A DNA stretch of 64,000 nucleotides from the NCBI RefSeq assembly GCF_022024175.1, contig NZ_CP091794.1:2418001-2482000 (forward strand), in the 5' to 3' direction. A model generated the notes under the pieces. The model was not told the DNA's origin, searched no databases, and was given only the letters and a program-made list of their open reading frames with translations. Shown here in pieces: positions 63,269 through 64,000 of the stretch. This DNA is from Prevotella communis (lineage in GTDB: Bacteria > Bacteroidota > Bacteroidia > Bacteroidales > Bacteroidaceae). A program made the translations under genes and the position numbers. The stretch's first letter is position 1; each line of letters starts with the position of its first letter.

Positions 63269-64000
63269 TCATTTTTTGATACCTTTACACAAACTGTGCT
63301 TTAATCCCGAACCAATAACAGGAACAGCAACACCAACAACCAGGTAGCCAATCCACCAACCTTGAGTATTATAAGGCCTCAATACCGGGAATTCTGCCAA
63401 TTGCTCAATCGGGAGACCATAATAGGCAATTATGATCAAACTAACTATTTTGAAGGACAAGAAATGCCATGTCAATATTTCTATCGTCTTATTACCGATA
63501 TTTGAAATAAAGCTAGAAAGACGGTGTGTTTTTCCAGTCAGATATTTGGAAACCATCATCACAACGATAGAGCCAGCTATTGCTGAGATAAAATAGGGAA
63601 TGGTATGAGTCCATATCATATCTAGCATATCGCCACGCCAGTACACACTTCCCAACAGCAATAATAAAGCACAGCCAAGGAGAACAAGCCTACTGTACTT
63701 GTCAACGATTTCTTCTATCGAATATGACTTATAGAGGTAACCTGCCATCATACATGATACAGCAAAGAGCTCCTTCGGACCACAGTAGATATTGACAACA
63801 GGAATCCCCTTAAAATATAGCAAGACACTTAGCAGCAAGGTAACGACTCCTCCGATAATGGGAATTTTCAGTTTTAGTAGTCCATAGAAAATGAAAGAGG
63901 CAAAAAACATCGTATGCAAGAACCAGTAGCCGCCCAACAATTGTTCGTTACCACTGAGGCAAAAGAATATAAAGAATGTCTTTTTCAGATAATCAGACAC
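63269..64000 (-). CDS. Acyltransferase family 3 membrane protein (partial, N-terminus missing)
   Basis: At least 243 residues, hydrophobic, about seven helices, with GGYWFLHTMFFASFI at the visible start, as in the acyltransferase_3/OafA family (O-acetylation of polysaccharides). The frame is open to the window edge, so the true start lies beyond 64000 and the first visible codon (GTG) is not the start. It precedes the LtaS-like gene by 15 bp on the same strand. The catalytic His region expected near the N-terminus is not visible. Confidence 0.75.
   Translation of the reverse strand: MSDYLKKTFFIFFCLSGNEQLLGGYWFLHTMFFASFIFYGLLKLKIPIIGGVVTLLLSVLLYFKGIPVVNIYCGPKELFAVSCMMAGYLYKSYSIEEIVDKYSRLVLLGCALLLLLGSVYWRGDMLDMIWTHTIPYFISAIAGSIVVMMVSKYLTGKTHRLSSFISNIGNKTIEILTWHFLSFKIVSLIIIAYYGLPIEQLAEFPVLRPYNTQGWWIGYLVVGVAVPVIGSGLKHSLCKGIKK

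Overview
The window reads as chromosome of a Bacteroidales bacterium, most likely Prevotella or a close relative (genus is inference). The support is the TAnnTTTG/TTTG promoter pattern seen in front of many genes, HU-like genes and a 'smalltalk' micro-gene, BspA-type leucine-rich-repeat proteins with a shared C-terminal tail, a VirE/DUF3987 helicase-primase, a kinase-type rhamnose locus with RhaT, and a minus-strand tmRNA with a tag ending in NNEYALAA.

Layout. 1-5125: an ECF sigma factor followed by a membrane protein carrying a TonB-plug-like domain (runs off the left edge), ftsH, rsfS and tRNA-Gln(CTG). 5168-15631: an accessory block with a minus-strand operon (HIRAN-domain protein, three unknown proteins, VirE-like helicase-primase, P5-like lysin), two secreted proteins with nearly identical 3' ends, and on the plus strand an HU-like gene behind a 52-bp perfect palindrome and three 22-bp leader repeats, then a 31-codon smalltalk ORF. 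15765-25007: metY; an operon of two periplasmic-binding-protein sensor kinases, the first with Tyr in place of the phospho-accepting His, followed by an AraC regulator; an NhaD antiporter. 25183-33039: L-rhamnose locus (rhaB, rhaA, a GH27 enzyme, rhaT, an OmpA-family protein, and rhaD on the other strand). 33219-42256: housekeeping genes including mscS, a carboxynorspermidine synthase-like gene, recA, dnaK and glycerate kinase.

42201-49391 holds two RNA-guided systems side by side. An IS110-family element (about 43089-44544) has a 5' non-coding region that folds into a bridge-RNA-like shape, and four short guide-like matches to the element's own junctions can be read in it. About 300 bp further on is a compact type II-C CRISPR locus: tracrRNA (minus), a complete 1199-residue cas9, and an array of seven 46-47-nt repeats plus a degenerate eighth. 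No cas1 or cas2 is present. A truncated rhuM lies to the left.

49913-64000: a second HU-like gene behind a pair of 18-bp palindromes, glmS, a small exported protein, and a surface-polysaccharide cluster (WbpM/CapD-like dehydratase, tmRNA, Wza-like export protein, Wzz-like chain-length protein, EpsG-like polymerase, Wzx-like flippase, and a sulfatase-fold phosphotransferase plus an acyltransferase that runs off the right edge).
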